From an uncultured Christensenellaceae bacterium (GTDB lineage: Bacteria > Bacillota > Clostridia > Christensenellales > MGBC116941), in the NCBI GenBank assembly GCA_910585035.1, contig CAJUEF010000001.1, positions 81,846 through 126,127 of the forward strand: 44,282 nt of DNA, read 5' to 3'. Shown one piece after another: positions 32,655 through 41,740 of the stretch. The position numbers were made by a program, and so were the translations under genes. Every line of letters begins with the position of its first letter. Position 1 is the stretch's first letter. The notes below the pieces were generated by a model, which worked only from the letters and a program-made list of their open reading frames with translations, searched no databases and was not told where the DNA came from.

Positions 32655-34830
32655 AATGCAGAAAAAAGCGGTCCTTCAAACTGAAGGTCCAGTGCTTATT
32701 CTTGCAGGAGCAGGCAGCGGCAAAACCAGAGTTATTACATACCGTATTGCACATATTATAGAAAGCGGAGTTGATGACAGCCGTATTTTGGCGCTTACTT
32801 TTACTAACAAAGCAGCAAGGGAAATGAAGGAAAGAGTGGATAATTTAATTGGAGGACATAACCACGTACTTGTTTCCACTTTTCACAGTTTTTGCGTGCG
32901 TTTGCTTCGCCAAAATATTGAGGTTATGGGTTACAAGCGCAGCTTTACAATATATGACGACGACGATTCTAAATCACTTATTAAGCAATGTATAAAAGAA
33001 TTGGAATTTGATGAATATGAAAATTTTGATGTAAAGGTTGTTAAATCAAAAATCTCTTCTTTGAAAAATAATATAACCCCTTTGGAATTTGCAAGAGACA
33101 ATGAGGGCAATTTTTACTACGAGGATATTGCCAAGGTATATGATCTTTATGAGCAAAAGCTTAAGGCAAATCAAGCTTTGGATTTTAATGATTTACTGAT
33201 AAAAACGCTGCATCTGCTTAAAAATCATGAAGATGTGCTGGATTATTACCGAAACAGATTTCTATACATACATGTTGACGAATATCAAGATACCAACAAA
33301 ACTCAATATGAGTTAATAAAACTTCTTGCATCCGGTCATCATAATTTATGTGTGGTAGGCGACGATGACCAAAGCATATATGGATGGCGCGGAGCAAACA
33401 TCAGGAATATTTTGGATTTTGAAAAAGATTTTAAAAATACAGTTGTCATCCGCCTTGAGCAAAACTATCGATCTACAAACGTGATTTTAGACGCTGCAAA
33501 CAGCGTTATTTCCAATAATATTGAAAGAAAGCAAAAAAGGCTTTGGACGACTAAAACCCATGGAGAAAAAATTAAATACTTCCGTGCAGAAAACGAGAGA
33601 GACGAGGCATATTATGTGGCAGGAGAAATATTAAGGCGCTTGCGGGAAGAAAACAAAAATTATAAAGATTTTGCCATACTATACCGCACTAACAGCCAGT
33701 CTCGTGTTATTGAGGAGTATATGCTTAAAGCGGGTATTCCATATAACGTTTACGGTGGATTTAAGTTTTACTCAAGAAAAGAGATAAAGGATGTTATTGC
33801 ATATTTAACCGTTTGCGTAAACCCGGATGACGATATTTCTGTAAGAAGAATAATTAATACTCCAAGAAGAGGTATAGGCGATACAACTGTGGAAAAGTTA
33901 AGCGAATATGCGACTCTTAAAAAAATTTCTTTTTATGATGCTGTATGTGAGTGTGAAAATGCTGACTTAAAAAGCGCCGCAGTGAAAAAGCTTAAAGATT
34001 TTTCACAAAAGTTAAATATCCTTATTGCGTCCGGAACGTTTATGCCCCTTGGAGAATTTGTAAATAAAGTCATTGAGGATATGGGACTTATTAGGCAATA
34101 CGAAGAAAAAATTACTGATGAGAACATTTCCAAAAAAGAAAACTTAATGGAATTTATAACTGTGGCCCAGGATTTTGAGCAAACTGGTGAAGACATACAG
34201 CTTGGCGATTTTTTGGAAAACATCCTTTTGGTAACTGATCTGGATAACAGTGATGATGACGATGACAAGGTGTCTCTTATGACGCTGCACAGCGCTAAGG
34301 GACTTGAATTTCCGGTTGTGTTTATGATTGGAATGGAAAACGGATTGTTTCCAAGTCTTATGTCCAGGGATGAAAACAGAATGGAAGAAGAGCGCCGCCT
34401 TTGCTATGTGGGAATGACCAGGGCTAAAGAGGCACTTTATATGACAAATGCTTATGCAAGAAACAGATTTGGACACTTTGAATCGTCAATGCCGTCTCCT
34501 TTTATGGCGGAAATTCCAAAAGAGCTCCTTGAGCAAAACAGCAGATGGTCTGACAGTGACACAGAGGCATCGGATAATATACCAAAGGCTAGGAGCTTTA
34601 GTACCAAAGGCGATGCAAGCAAAGGCAAATTTGTGTCTTCTTTATCTGCATCAAAAAATTCAGGCAGCATGGAATACAAAATAGGTCAAAAGGTAAGGCA
34701 TGCTAAATTTGGTGAAGGTACTGTTATGAAAGTAGAAGGCAGCGGAGCTAACGCATTAATTTCCGTTGCTTTTGACAATCAGGGAATTAAGAAGCTTTCC
34801 ACTGCCTTTGCACCTTTAAAACCAATTTGA
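32632..34830 (+). CDS. pcrA: ATP-dependent DNA helicase PcrA (UvrD/Rep family)
   Basis: Superfamily 1A 3'-5' helicase used in repair and in removing RecA filaments or stalled polymerases. 732 residues. Motif Q/I: NEMQKKAV, GAGSGKTRVITYRIA; Ia: ALTFTNKAAREMKER; II: HVDEYQDTN; III: VGDDDQSIYGWRGA; IV: LEQNYRST; V: VSLMTLHSAKGLEFPVVF; VI: EERRLCYVGMTRAKEAL. The C-terminal Tudor-like domain (KIGQKVRHAKFGEGTV) binds RNA polymerase in relatives. The ATG lies inside yerC. ligA is 10 bases further on, as in Bacillus. Confidence 0.97.
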   Translation: MDLNDLNEMQKKAVLQTEGPVLILAGAGSGKTRVITYRIAHIIESGVDDSRILALTFTNKAAREMKERVDNLIGGHNHVLVSTFHSFCVRLLRQNIEVMGYKRSFTIYDDDDSKSLIKQCIKELEFDEYENFDVKVVKSKISSLKNNITPLEFARDNEGNFYYEDIAKVYDLYEQKLKANQALDFNDLLIKTLHLLKNHEDVLDYYRNRFLYIHVDEYQDTNKTQYELIKLLASGHHNLCVVGDDDQSIYGWRGANIRNILDFEKDFKNTVVIRLEQNYRSTNVILDAANSVISNNIERKQKRLWTTKTHGEKIKYFRAENERDEAYYVAGEILRRLREENKNYKDFAILYRTNSQSRVIEEYMLKAGIPYNVYGGFKFYSRKEIKDVIAYLTVCVNPDDDISVRRIINTPRRGIGDTTVEKLSEYATLKKISFYDAVCECENADLKSAAVKKLKDFSQKLNILIASGTFMPLGEFVNKVIEDMGLIRQYEEKITDENISKKENLMEFITVAQDFEQTGEDIQLGDFLENILLVTDLDNSDDDDDKVSLMTLHSAKGLEFPVVFMIGMENGLFPSLMSRDENRMEEERRLCYVGMTRAKEALYMTNAYARNRFGHFESSMPSPFMAEIPKELLEQNSRWSDSDTEASDNIPKARSFSTKGDASKGKFVSSLSASKNSGSMEYKIGQKVRHAKFGEGTVMKVEGSGANALISVAFDNQGIKKLSTAFAPLKPI

Positions 34831-34840
34831 GAGGGAATTA

Positions 34841-36784
34841 ATGGATAGAGAAAAGAGAATAAGAGAGCTTATAAATATAATAAATGAATATAACTACCAA
34901 TACTATGTACTGGATAATTCTTCCGTTGACGACAGCGTTTGGGATAAGCTGTATGACGAGCTTGTAAAGCTGGAAAAGGAAACGGGAATAATTCATCCTG
35001 ATTCTCCTACTCAAAGAGTGGGAGATAAGGTACTGGAGGGATTTAAGCGTCATACCCATCTTGCTCCATTGTGGAGCCTGGAAAAAGGAAATTCCATTGA
35101 GGATATTAAAGATTTTGTTGCCAAGTGTCAAAAAGCTGCAGAAAGCGATTTGACCTTTATGATGGAATATAAATATGACGGGCTTACTATAAATCTGACA
35201 TACGATGGCGGAACCCTCACCAGTGCGGCAACGAGGGGAAACGGAACTTATGGTGAGGAGATATTTGAACAGGTAAAAACTATAAAATCAATTCCCATGA
35301 CCATAAGTTTTAAAGGTAAAATGGAGATTCAGGCAGAAGGAATAATGAAAAAAAGCGCTCTTAAAGCATATAATGAAAATACCGATGATCCTCTTAAAAA
35401 TGAGAGAAACGCCGCAGCCGGAGCGCTTCGCAACTTAGATCCGAGAGAAACTTCAAAACGCCGCCTGGATGCCTTTTGCTATAACGTGGGATATATCGAA
35501 GGAAAGAGCTTTGAAAACGCATATGAAATGTTGGATTTTCTGATTGCGAATAAATTTCCTGTTGGTAAAATATACAGAAAAGTAAAATCAATAGATGAAA
35601 TTGAAAGCATAGTAAATGAAATTACAAAGGCAAGAGACGACTTGGATTTTTTAATTGACGGCATAGTTATAAAGGCTGATGATTATAGTATCCGTGAAAA
35701 ACTTGGTTATACACAAAAATTCCCTAAATGGGCCCTTGCCTATAAGTTTGAAGCAACAAAGGTTACAACCAAGGTTTTGGATGTGGTATGGAGCGTTGGC
35801 AGAACAGGAAAGCTCACCCCGATAGCATCTTTAGAGCCCGTGGATATTGACGGTGCTACAGTTAAAAATGCCACTTTAAATAACTATGAAAATATTCTTG
35901 AAAAGAATGTTAGAATTGGTTCCACTGTGCTGTTAAGACGCAGCAATGATGTTATTCCAGAAATACTTTATAGTATGGATGAAGGGAAAAAAGATGTTGA
36001 AAAGCCAAAAACCTGTCCCGCTTGCGGAAGCATGGTAGTAGAAATCGGGCCAAATGTATTTTGCTTAAACGGTCCTGCCTGCAGACCGCAGATAGTGGGA
36101 AAGCTCACTCATTTTGCATCAAGGGAAGCAATGGATATTGACACATTAAATGAAAAGACGGTTCAGCAGCTTTTTGATGAACTTGGTGTTAGATATCCAA
36201 GCGATTTATATTTGCTAACAAAGGAACAGCTACTCACACTGGAAGGCTTTAAAGACAAAAAGGCAGATAATCTCCTTGACGGAATAATGCGGACAAAATC
36301 GCCCAAGCTCTCTAACTTTATCTATGCTCTTGGAATTCCAAACGTGGGAAAGAGGACGGCGCTTGACCTTTCAAGGACTTTTGGAACGCTGGAAAAACTG
36401 CGTAATGCAGAATTTGAAGAACTGGAACAAATTGATGACATTGGTTTAATTGTTGCATCCTGTATTCTGGATTATTTTAATGATTATGGAAAGGAAATTG
36501 TTGATAAGCTTTTGGAGGTTGGAGTGATTCCAAAGAATGAAGAAACTAAAAAGCTTCCTTTATCTGATAAAAAAATTGTAATTACCGGAACTCTTTCAAG
36601 ACCACGAAATGAAATAATAAGCTTTATTGAAGAAAAGGGTGGAATTGTTCAATCCTCTGTAAGTAAAAAGACAGATTTATTAATATGCGGTGAAAATGCA
36701 GGTTCAAAGCTGGAAAAAGCAAAGGGGCTTGGAATAGAAATTATCAGTGAAAATGAATTCTTTAATACTTGTAATTTCAAATAA
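34841..36784 (+). CDS. ligA: NAD-dependent DNA ligase
   Basis: Seals nicks during replication and repair. 647 residues with an N-terminal Ia domain (YYVLDNSSVDDSVWDKLYDEL), the adenylation motif EYKYDG with the nucleotidyl Lys at K111, an OB fold, a Cys4 zinc finger (CPACGS...CLNGPAC), a helix-hairpin-helix region (ALGIPNVGKRTALDLS) and a C-terminal BRCT domain (ITGTLSRPRNEIISFIEEKGG). Length is at the short end for LigA but all domains are present. A terminator follows. Confidence 0.97.
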   Translation: MDREKRIRELINIINEYNYQYYVLDNSSVDDSVWDKLYDELVKLEKETGIIHPDSPTQRVGDKVLEGFKRHTHLAPLWSLEKGNSIEDIKDFVAKCQKAAESDLTFMMEYKYDGLTINLTYDGGTLTSAATRGNGTYGEEIFEQVKTIKSIPMTISFKGKMEIQAEGIMKKSALKAYNENTDDPLKNERNAAAGALRNLDPRETSKRRLDAFCYNVGYIEGKSFENAYEMLDFLIANKFPVGKIYRKVKSIDEIESIVNEITKARDDLDFLIDGIVIKADDYSIREKLGYTQKFPKWALAYKFEATKVTTKVLDVVWSVGRTGKLTPIASLEPVDIDGATVKNATLNNYENILEKNVRIGSTVLLRRSNDVIPEILYSMDEGKKDVEKPKTCPACGSMVVEIGPNVFCLNGPACRPQIVGKLTHFASREAMDIDTLNEKTVQQLFDELGVRYPSDLYLLTKEQLLTLEGFKDKKADNLLDGIMRTKSPKLSNFIYALGIPNVGKRTALDLSRTFGTLEKLRNAEFEELEQIDDIGLIVASCILDYFNDYGKEIVDKLLEVGVIPKNEETKKLPLSDKKIVITGTLSRPRNEIISFIEEKGGIVQSSVSKKTDLLICGENAGSKLEKAKGLGIEIISENEFFNTCNFK

Positions 36785-36815
36785 AACTCATTTATTATAA
36801 TATAAATGGGTTTTT
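36784..36815 (+). terminator. Terminator after ligA
   Basis: AAACTCATTTA (36784-36794) pairs with TAAATGGGTTT (36803-36813) with one G-T pair and an eight-base loop, and runs into five T (36811-36815). Ends the yerC-pcrA-ligA unit. Confidence 0.8.
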
Positions 36816-36827
36816 ATAATAAAAAGT

Positions 36828-36851
36828 GCAATTTATAAAAACATAAATTGC
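36828..36851 (+). repeat. 9-bp inverted repeat upstream of gatC promoter
   Basis: GCAATTTAT (36828-36836) and ATAAATTGC (36843-36851) are perfect reverse complements with a six-base spacer, 30 bases before the gatC -35 box. It could be an operator-like site or a small hairpin. Confidence 0.5.
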
Positions 36852-36880
36852 AAAAATGTATATCCTTTTCATAATTTTTA

Positions 36881-36909
36881 TTGCAATAACAGTAATTTGA
36901 TGTTATCAT
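36881..36909 (+). promoter_or_regulatory. Sigma-A promoter of gatCAB
   Basis: TTGCAA (36881-36886), 17 bases, TATCAT (36904-36909); predicted start about 36916, directly before GAAGGAGG (36921-36928) of gatC. Confidence 0.7.
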
Positions 36910-36937
36910 AAAAGAATATTGAAGGAGGTAAACAGCA

Positions 36938-37210
36938 ATGGTTAAAATTGATATGGACAGAACTTCTCAAATAGCCTTTATAAAGCTGACAGATGAACAA
37001 AAAAAGAAGTTTGTGGAAAGTATTTTAAATAATATTGAAGGAATAAAAAAAGCGGGAAATCTTGAAGGAATAAATCCTACTACTAAGATTACTAAAAATA
37101 TCTGTTATAGAAAAGATGAAGTTGTTTCTCCATCTAATCGCGAGGACCTCTTAAAAAATGCAAAGGGCAATTCAAACGGTGCGTTTAGCGTACCTAAGAT
37201 TGTTGAGTAA
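36938..37210 (+). CDS. gatC: Asp-tRNA(Asn)/Glu-tRNA(Gln) amidotransferase subunit C
   Basis: Small stabilising subunit of the GatCAB amidotransferase, 90 residues. The FIKLTDEQKKKF helix, GINPTTKI and RKDEVVSPSNREDLLKNA correspond to conserved GatC parts. GAAGGAGG lies upstream. First of three genes; gatA follows after 14 bases. Confidence 0.93.
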   Translation: MVKIDMDRTSQIAFIKLTDEQKKKFVESILNNIEGIKKAGNLEGINPTTKITKNICYRKDEVVSPSNREDLLKNAKGNSNGAFSVPKIVE

Positions 37211-37224
37211 GGCGGTGAAGGAAA

Positions 37225-38520
37225 ATGATAAATATTGATTCTTTAAAATGCCAGGATGCAAAAGCTGATTTTGCGTTAAAGATACCTGAAATAAAAAAAC
37301 TAAATGAAGAATATAAAGCGCTTGTAACAATTTGCGATTCAGTGGACGATTTGCCAAAAGGAAGTCTTTACGGTGTTCCTTTTACGGTTAAAGATAATAT
37401 TTTAACTAAGGATTTGCTTACAACCGCATGCAGCAAAACTCTTGAGGATTATTGCCCTTATGAGGATGCTCATGTTGTAAAGCTGCTTAAAGAGCAGGGA
37501 GCAACGCTTGTGGGAAAAGCAGTTATGGATGAATTTGCTTTTGGCTCAACCGGAGAGAGCTCATGTAACAGCGTTGCATTAAATCCTTTGGATAAGGCTC
37601 TTACAACAGGTGGAAGCAGCAGCGGAAGCGCTGTTTCTGTTGCTTGCGGCATGGCCGCTTTTTCTCTTGGCTCCGACACAAGCGGTTCTGTTCGCCAGCC
37701 GGCAGCTATGTGTAAAGTGGTGGGAGTTAAGCCTTCTTACGAAACAGTTTCAATGCAGGGACTGTTTACCTGTGTTACCAGCATGGACTGTATAGGTGTT
37801 TTAGCCTCTAATGTAAAAGACAGTGCCAAGATTCTTGAAACAATATCCGATGGGAAGATTTCAGGAGATGTTAAAGAAAATAAAAATATCACTATAGGAA
37901 TCCCTCAGGAATATTTTGATTATTCTTTGCTTGATAAAAATGTAAAAGATCAGGTTATGAGCGCTATTGACAGTCTGAAAGCCGACGGATATAAGGTTGT
38001 TCCTGTGAGCATACCTACATTTGACTCTCACTGGGTTGCTTATAACATTATTGGCAGTGCAGAAGTATCTTCTAATTTCGGCAAGGTAGACGGTATTAAG
38101 TTTGGACATCGTAGTGAAGGAAACAGCTGGGAAGAAATATTTGTAAACTCCAGAACAGAGTGCTTTGGTGAAAAGGTTAAAGAAAGAATAATTAAAGGTA
38201 CATATTTTCTTGGTGAAGAAGGATATGGTTATTTGCAGGATGCTCAGCGCATAAGAACCAAGATAATATCTGATTATGAAAAAGCTTTTGAAATTTGTGA
38301 CGTGCTTATAACCCCTACGGTTCCAACTCTTCCTTTTAAGGTGGGAAACGCAAGAGGAGACGAAGATATATTTACAGTTGCAGCCGGACTTGTGGGGCTT
38401 CCTGCAATTTCAGTTCCGTATAAGGATACGGGAGTTCAGGTAATGGCAAAGAGAAATGATGAGGCAGCAATGTTTAGTATGGCAAATGAAATAGAACAAA
38501 TTGCGAAGGAGGGACGGTAA
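37225..38520 (+). CDS. gatA: Asp-tRNA(Asn)/Glu-tRNA(Gln) amidotransferase subunit A
   Basis: Glutaminase subunit with the amidase-signature fold; releases ammonia from glutamine for GatB. The catalytic Lys is in YGVPFTVKDN, the cis-Ser in TTGGSSSGSAVS and the nucleophile Ser in GSDTSGSVRQPA, all present. Further landmarks are SRTECFGEKVKERI and TVAAGLVGLPAISVP. At 431 residues it is about 50 shorter than most GatA (about 485); the N-terminal helices are abbreviated and the C-terminal part after AISVP is trimmed. The Gly of the usual GSDTGGS is Ser here. The function is probably intact. gatB follows after two bases. Confidence 0.94.
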   Translation: MINIDSLKCQDAKADFALKIPEIKKLNEEYKALVTICDSVDDLPKGSLYGVPFTVKDNILTKDLLTTACSKTLEDYCPYEDAHVVKLLKEQGATLVGKAVMDEFAFGSTGESSCNSVALNPLDKALTTGGSSSGSAVSVACGMAAFSLGSDTSGSVRQPAAMCKVVGVKPSYETVSMQGLFTCVTSMDCIGVLASNVKDSAKILETISDGKISGDVKENKNITIGIPQEYFDYSLLDKNVKDQVMSAIDSLKADGYKVVPVSIPTFDSHWVAYNIIGSAEVSSNFGKVDGIKFGHRSEGNSWEEIFVNSRTECFGEKVKERIIKGTYFLGEEGYGYLQDAQRIRTKIISDYEKAFEICDVLITPTVPTLPFKVGNARGDEDIFTVAAGLVGLPAISVPYKDTGVQVMAKRNDEAAMFSMANEIEQIAKEGR

Positions 38521-38522
38521 TT

Positions 38523-39941
38523 ATGGAATATGAAGTTGTAATGGGCTTAGAGGTTCACGTTGAGTTGGGCACAAAAACAAAGCTGTTTTGTTCATGTCCC
38601 AATACATTCAGCACTGAGCCGAACGTCTTTTGCTGTCCTAAATGCGCCGGCCTTCCAGGGGCAGTGGGAGCTTTAAACGAAAAGGCTATTGAGCTTGCTT
38701 CAAAAGCGGGGCTATCCCTGGACTGCACTATACAAAATAACAGCACTTTCGACAGAAAGCACTACTTTTACCCTGATCTTGCATCGGCCTACCAGACTAC
38801 TCAGTTTTACCGTCCTATTTGTGTAAACGGTCATGTGGACTTAAGTGACGGCAGTTCTATAGGCATTAAGCAAATACATATTGAGGAGGATGCGGGAAAG
38901 CTTGTACACGATCCTTATATAGACGCCTCATACGTTGACTACAACAGGTCAAGCAGATGTCTTATTGAAATAGTAAGCCAGCCTGATTTTAGAAATAAAG
39001 CTCAGGTAATCGAATATTTGGATACATTGCGCAGCAGGCTTATATACGCAGGTGTTTCTTCATGTAAAATGGAAGAGGGAATTATGCGCTGCGATATAAA
39101 TCTTTCTGTGCGTGAAAAAGGCTCGGATAAGCTTGGAGTTAGAACTGAAATAAAAAATATGGCGTCTTTTAGAAGCATTGAAAGAGCAATAGAATCTGAA
39201 ACAAAGCGTCATATTAAATGTATTGAAACAGGTGAAAAGCTTATTCAGGAAACAAGGGGATGGAATGACGAAACAGGACAGACCTTTGCAATGCGTGAAA
39301 AGGAATATGCTGTTGATTACAGGTATTTTCCTGACCCAGAGCTGCCGGAAATAATAATTACCGATGAAATGATGGAAAAGTTTAAAAGTGAAATTCCGGA
39401 ATTTCCTAAAGCGAAAATGCAAAGATATCCAAAGGATTACGGACTAAGCGATTATGATACGGAAATTATTGTCAGTGAGAAAAAGCTTGCAGAGCTGTTT
39501 GAAAATACTGCAAAGCTCTACTCAGGATATAAGAACATAGCAAACTGGATAATAGGAGATTTACAGAGTATTATTAAAGAAACAAGCATTGAAGATATAA
39601 AAATAACTCCTGAAAGCTTTGCTTCACTGCTTAAAATGGTTGATGAAAGCGTTATAAACACTTCTACAGGAAAAAGTGTTTTTGCCAAAATTGTTTTATC
39701 CGGTGAGGACCCTAAATCAATAGTTGAAAAAGAAGGGCTGGCTCAGATAAGCGATGATGGCGCTATTCGTGAAATGATTATAAAAGCTATTAATGAAAAT
39801 CCTAACGTAGTTGCCGATTATAAGGGAGGTAAAGAAAAGGCCCTTACTTTCTTTGTGGGACAGATTATGAAGGCTACGAAAGGAAAGTGCAACCCTAAAA
39901 TTGTTAATGAGATTTTAAAAGAGGAGTTGGCAAAGGCATAA
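38523..39941 (+). CDS. gatB: Asp-tRNA(Asn)/Glu-tRNA(Gln) amidotransferase subunit B
   Basis: Transamidase subunit, 472 residues. It opens with VVMGLEVHVELGTKTKLFCSC, has the zinc-type CxC...CxxC cysteines (CSCPN, CCPKCAG), the signature YFYPDLASAYQTTQF, MEEGIMRCDINLSVR, DYRYFPDPELPEI, and a C-terminal YqeY-like tRNA-binding domain. Amidates Glu-tRNA(Gln) or Asp-tRNA(Asn) in an ATP-dependent reaction. A housekeeping promoter for the next unit overlaps its last codons. Confidence 0.96.
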   Translation: MEYEVVMGLEVHVELGTKTKLFCSCPNTFSTEPNVFCCPKCAGLPGAVGALNEKAIELASKAGLSLDCTIQNNSTFDRKHYFYPDLASAYQTTQFYRPICVNGHVDLSDGSSIGIKQIHIEEDAGKLVHDPYIDASYVDYNRSSRCLIEIVSQPDFRNKAQVIEYLDTLRSRLIYAGVSSCKMEEGIMRCDINLSVREKGSDKLGVRTEIKNMASFRSIERAIESETKRHIKCIETGEKLIQETRGWNDETGQTFAMREKEYAVDYRYFPDPELPEIIITDEMMEKFKSEIPEFPKAKMQRYPKDYGLSDYDTEIIVSEKKLAELFENTAKLYSGYKNIANWIIGDLQSIIKETSIEDIKITPESFASLLKMVDESVINTSTGKSVFAKIVLSGEDPKSIVEKEGLAQISDDGAIREMIIKAINENPNVVADYKGGKEKALTFFVGQIMKATKGKCNPKIVNEILKEELAKA

Positions 39942-39955
39942 ATTTTTAGTATAAT
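39927..39955 (+). promoter_or_regulatory. Sigma-A promoter of yicC, inside the gatB end
   Basis: TTGGCA (39927-39932), 17 bases, perfect TATAAT (39950-39955). The predicted start at about 39962 lies just before the hairpin at 39971, so that hairpin would be in the yicC leader. Confidence 0.7.
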
Positions 39956-39970
39956 TAAACAATAAATGTA

Positions 39971-39996
39971 TTAGCAGTAAGATGTCTTACTGCTAA
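39971..39996 (+). terminator. Hairpin between gatB and yicC
   Basis: TTAGCAGTAAGA (39971-39982) is perfectly complementary to TCTTACTGCTAA (39985-39996); the tip must open to a small loop. TCTTGTT follows, a poor T tract. It may terminate gatCAB, or act in the leader of the promoter at 39927-39955. Confidence 0.65.
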
Positions 39997-40035
39997 TCTT
40001 GTTGACTACAAAAAATTTTTTTGGAGATAATTGAT

Positions 40036-40911
40036 ATGCACAGTATGACTGGTTTTGGTTCCGGTAAATGTCTGGAAGATGGCAGAGAGGTAGCTGTTGA
40101 ACTTAAAAGCGTTAATCACAGATTTTTGGATATAAACCAAAAAATGCCTAAGTTTATTTCTTTTTTGGATATTGTTTCCAGAGATGTTATTTCAAAAAGA
40201 ATAAGCAGAGGACATTTTGAAGTATTTATATCTTATACCAATCAGCGTGATGACTCGAAAAAGGTGGAAGTTGACAGTCAAATGCTAAGTCAATATATGG
40301 ATGCATTAAATGAAATTAGTAAAACCTATAGAATTGGCAGCGAAATAACTTTTGACAATATTATGAGAATGCAAGGGGTATTCACTGTTACAGAGCAGGA
40401 GGATGACCAAGAGGCAATTATAAGTATTGCACAAAAAGCCCTTAATCAAGCTTTGGATAATCTTATTGTTATGAGAAAGGCGGAAGGTGAAAACCTTCAT
40501 AAAGATATTGAAAAGCGCATGGAGACAGTTAAGGAAATTTTTAATGTTATTATTGATGAAGCGCCAAAGGTACCTGTTGAATATATGCAAAAGCTTAAGG
40601 TAAGAATTAGGGAATTAATGTCTGATATTAATTTTGATGAAGCGAGAATTATGACAGAAGTCGCTGTTTTTGCTGACAAATGCAATATTGATGAAGAAAT
40701 AACCAGATTTAAAAGTCATATTATGCAGTTTGAAAAGACTATAGAAATGAATGAGCCTGTGGGAAGAAAGCTTGATTTTACCCTTCAGGAAATTAACAGA
40801 GAAATAAATACAATAGGTTCTAAAGCAAATAACGCTACTATTACAACTGCTGTAATGGATATTAAGGCAGAGCTGGAAAAGGTAAGAGAACAAGTACAAA
40901 ATATAGAATAG
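40036..40911 (+). CDS. yicC: YicC/YloC family endoribonuclease
   Basis: 291 residues. The N-terminal HSMTGFGSG and VELKSVNHRFLDINQKMP, and the C-terminal GRKLDFTLQEINREINTIGSKANN are the YicC signatures. Family members have recently been shown to be RNases (in E. coli linked to small-RNA turnover). The ATG at 40036 is nine bases after GGAG; a TTG at 40021 was rejected. Twelve bases before gmk. In Bacillus remA lies between them; it is absent here. Confidence 0.93.
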   Translation: MHSMTGFGSGKCLEDGREVAVELKSVNHRFLDINQKMPKFISFLDIVSRDVISKRISRGHFEVFISYTNQRDDSKKVEVDSQMLSQYMDALNEISKTYRIGSEITFDNIMRMQGVFTVTEQEDDQEAIISIAQKALNQALDNLIVMRKAEGENLHKDIEKRMETVKEIFNVIIDEAPKVPVEYMQKLKVRIRELMSDINFDEARIMTEVAVFADKCNIDEEITRFKSHIMQFEKTIEMNEPVGRKLDFTLQEINREINTIGSKANNATITTAVMDIKAELEKVREQVQNIE

Positions 40912-40922
40912 AGGATATTTCC

Positions 40923-41549
40923 ATGGCGAAAGATACAAGGGGACTTGTAATAGTGATTTCAGGACCGTCAGGCGTGGGAAAAGGAAGCGTCAATAAGCTG
41001 CTTATAGATAGGTGTGAAAACCTGGAGGTAGCCATTTCCGCTACAACAAGAAAAATAAGAGAAAACGAAGTTGACGGACGGGATTACTATTTTATATCCA
41101 AAGAAGAATTTGAAAAAAAAATAACTGATAATGATTTTGTGGAATATGCGCTTGTACACGGAAATATGTACGGCACTTTAATATCTGAAGTAAACAGACG
41201 AATAGAAGAAGGAACAAATGTTATTTTGGAAATAGACGTTCAGGGCGGACGCTCGGTAAAAAACAAGTTTCCAAAATGTGTTTCAATATTTATTCTGCCG
41301 CCGAATATGAAAGAGCTGGCAGTAAGGCTTAACGGCCGTGCAACTGATGATGATGAAACTATAAAACTTAGACTCGACACTGCGGAATCAGAGATAAAAT
41401 GTGTGTATGATTATGATTATGCAGTAGTAAATGAAAATCTTAATGATTGTGTCAGTAAAATAAAAAACATTATAATAAGTGAAAAATCCAGAGTAAAAAG
41501 ACAGGATGAAATAATTAAAAAGTTATTAAACGGAGGTACGATTTTATGA
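40923..41549 (+). CDS. gmk: Guanylate kinase
   Basis: Phosphorylates GMP to GDP. 208 residues; P-loop GPSGVGKGSVNKLL, the GMP-binding SATTRKIRENEVDGRDYYFIS, and EYALVHGNMYGT with the LID region around ILPPNMKEL. AGAGG precedes the ATG. The TGA overlaps the rpoZ ATG by four bases. Confidence 0.96.
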   Translation: MAKDTRGLVIVISGPSGVGKGSVNKLLIDRCENLEVAISATTRKIRENEVDGRDYYFISKEEFEKKITDNDFVEYALVHGNMYGTLISEVNRRIEEGTNVILEIDVQGGRSVKNKFPKCVSIFILPPNMKELAVRLNGRATDDDETIKLRLDTAESEIKCVYDYDYAVVNENLNDCVSKIKNIIISEKSRVKRQDEIIKKLLNGGTIL

Positions 41550-41740
41550 TGATTTATCCGCCAATTGATGAATTGGCACAAAAAGTAGACAGCAGATATG
41601 AGCTTGTGACAGCGCTTTCCAAAAGAGCGAGAGAAATAATCGCAAAAGATTCTCATTTAACTGAAAAGCCTGTAACCATGGCTATTGAAGAATTAAATGA
41701 AGGGAAAATAATTATACATTCCGGAAAAGATGAAAAATAA
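41546..41740 (+). CDS. rpoZ: RNA polymerase omega subunit
   Basis: 64-residue omega subunit; PPIDELAQKVDSRYELVTALSKRAREI is the conserved core and NEGKI the end. It helps assemble beta-prime. It overlaps gmk (4 bases) and coaBC (11 bases). Confidence 0.95.
   Translation: MMIYPPIDELAQKVDSRYELVTALSKRAREIIAKDSHLTEKPVTMAIEELNEGKIIIHSGKDEK

Noticed and set aside
13935..38755. 0A-box-like heptamers (TGTCGAA or reverse) at 13935-13941, 19148-19154, near 20785 and near 38747
   Set aside because: All are inside coding regions of unrelated genes, and a rough composition-based estimate gives about five such heptamers by chance in a window of this size.
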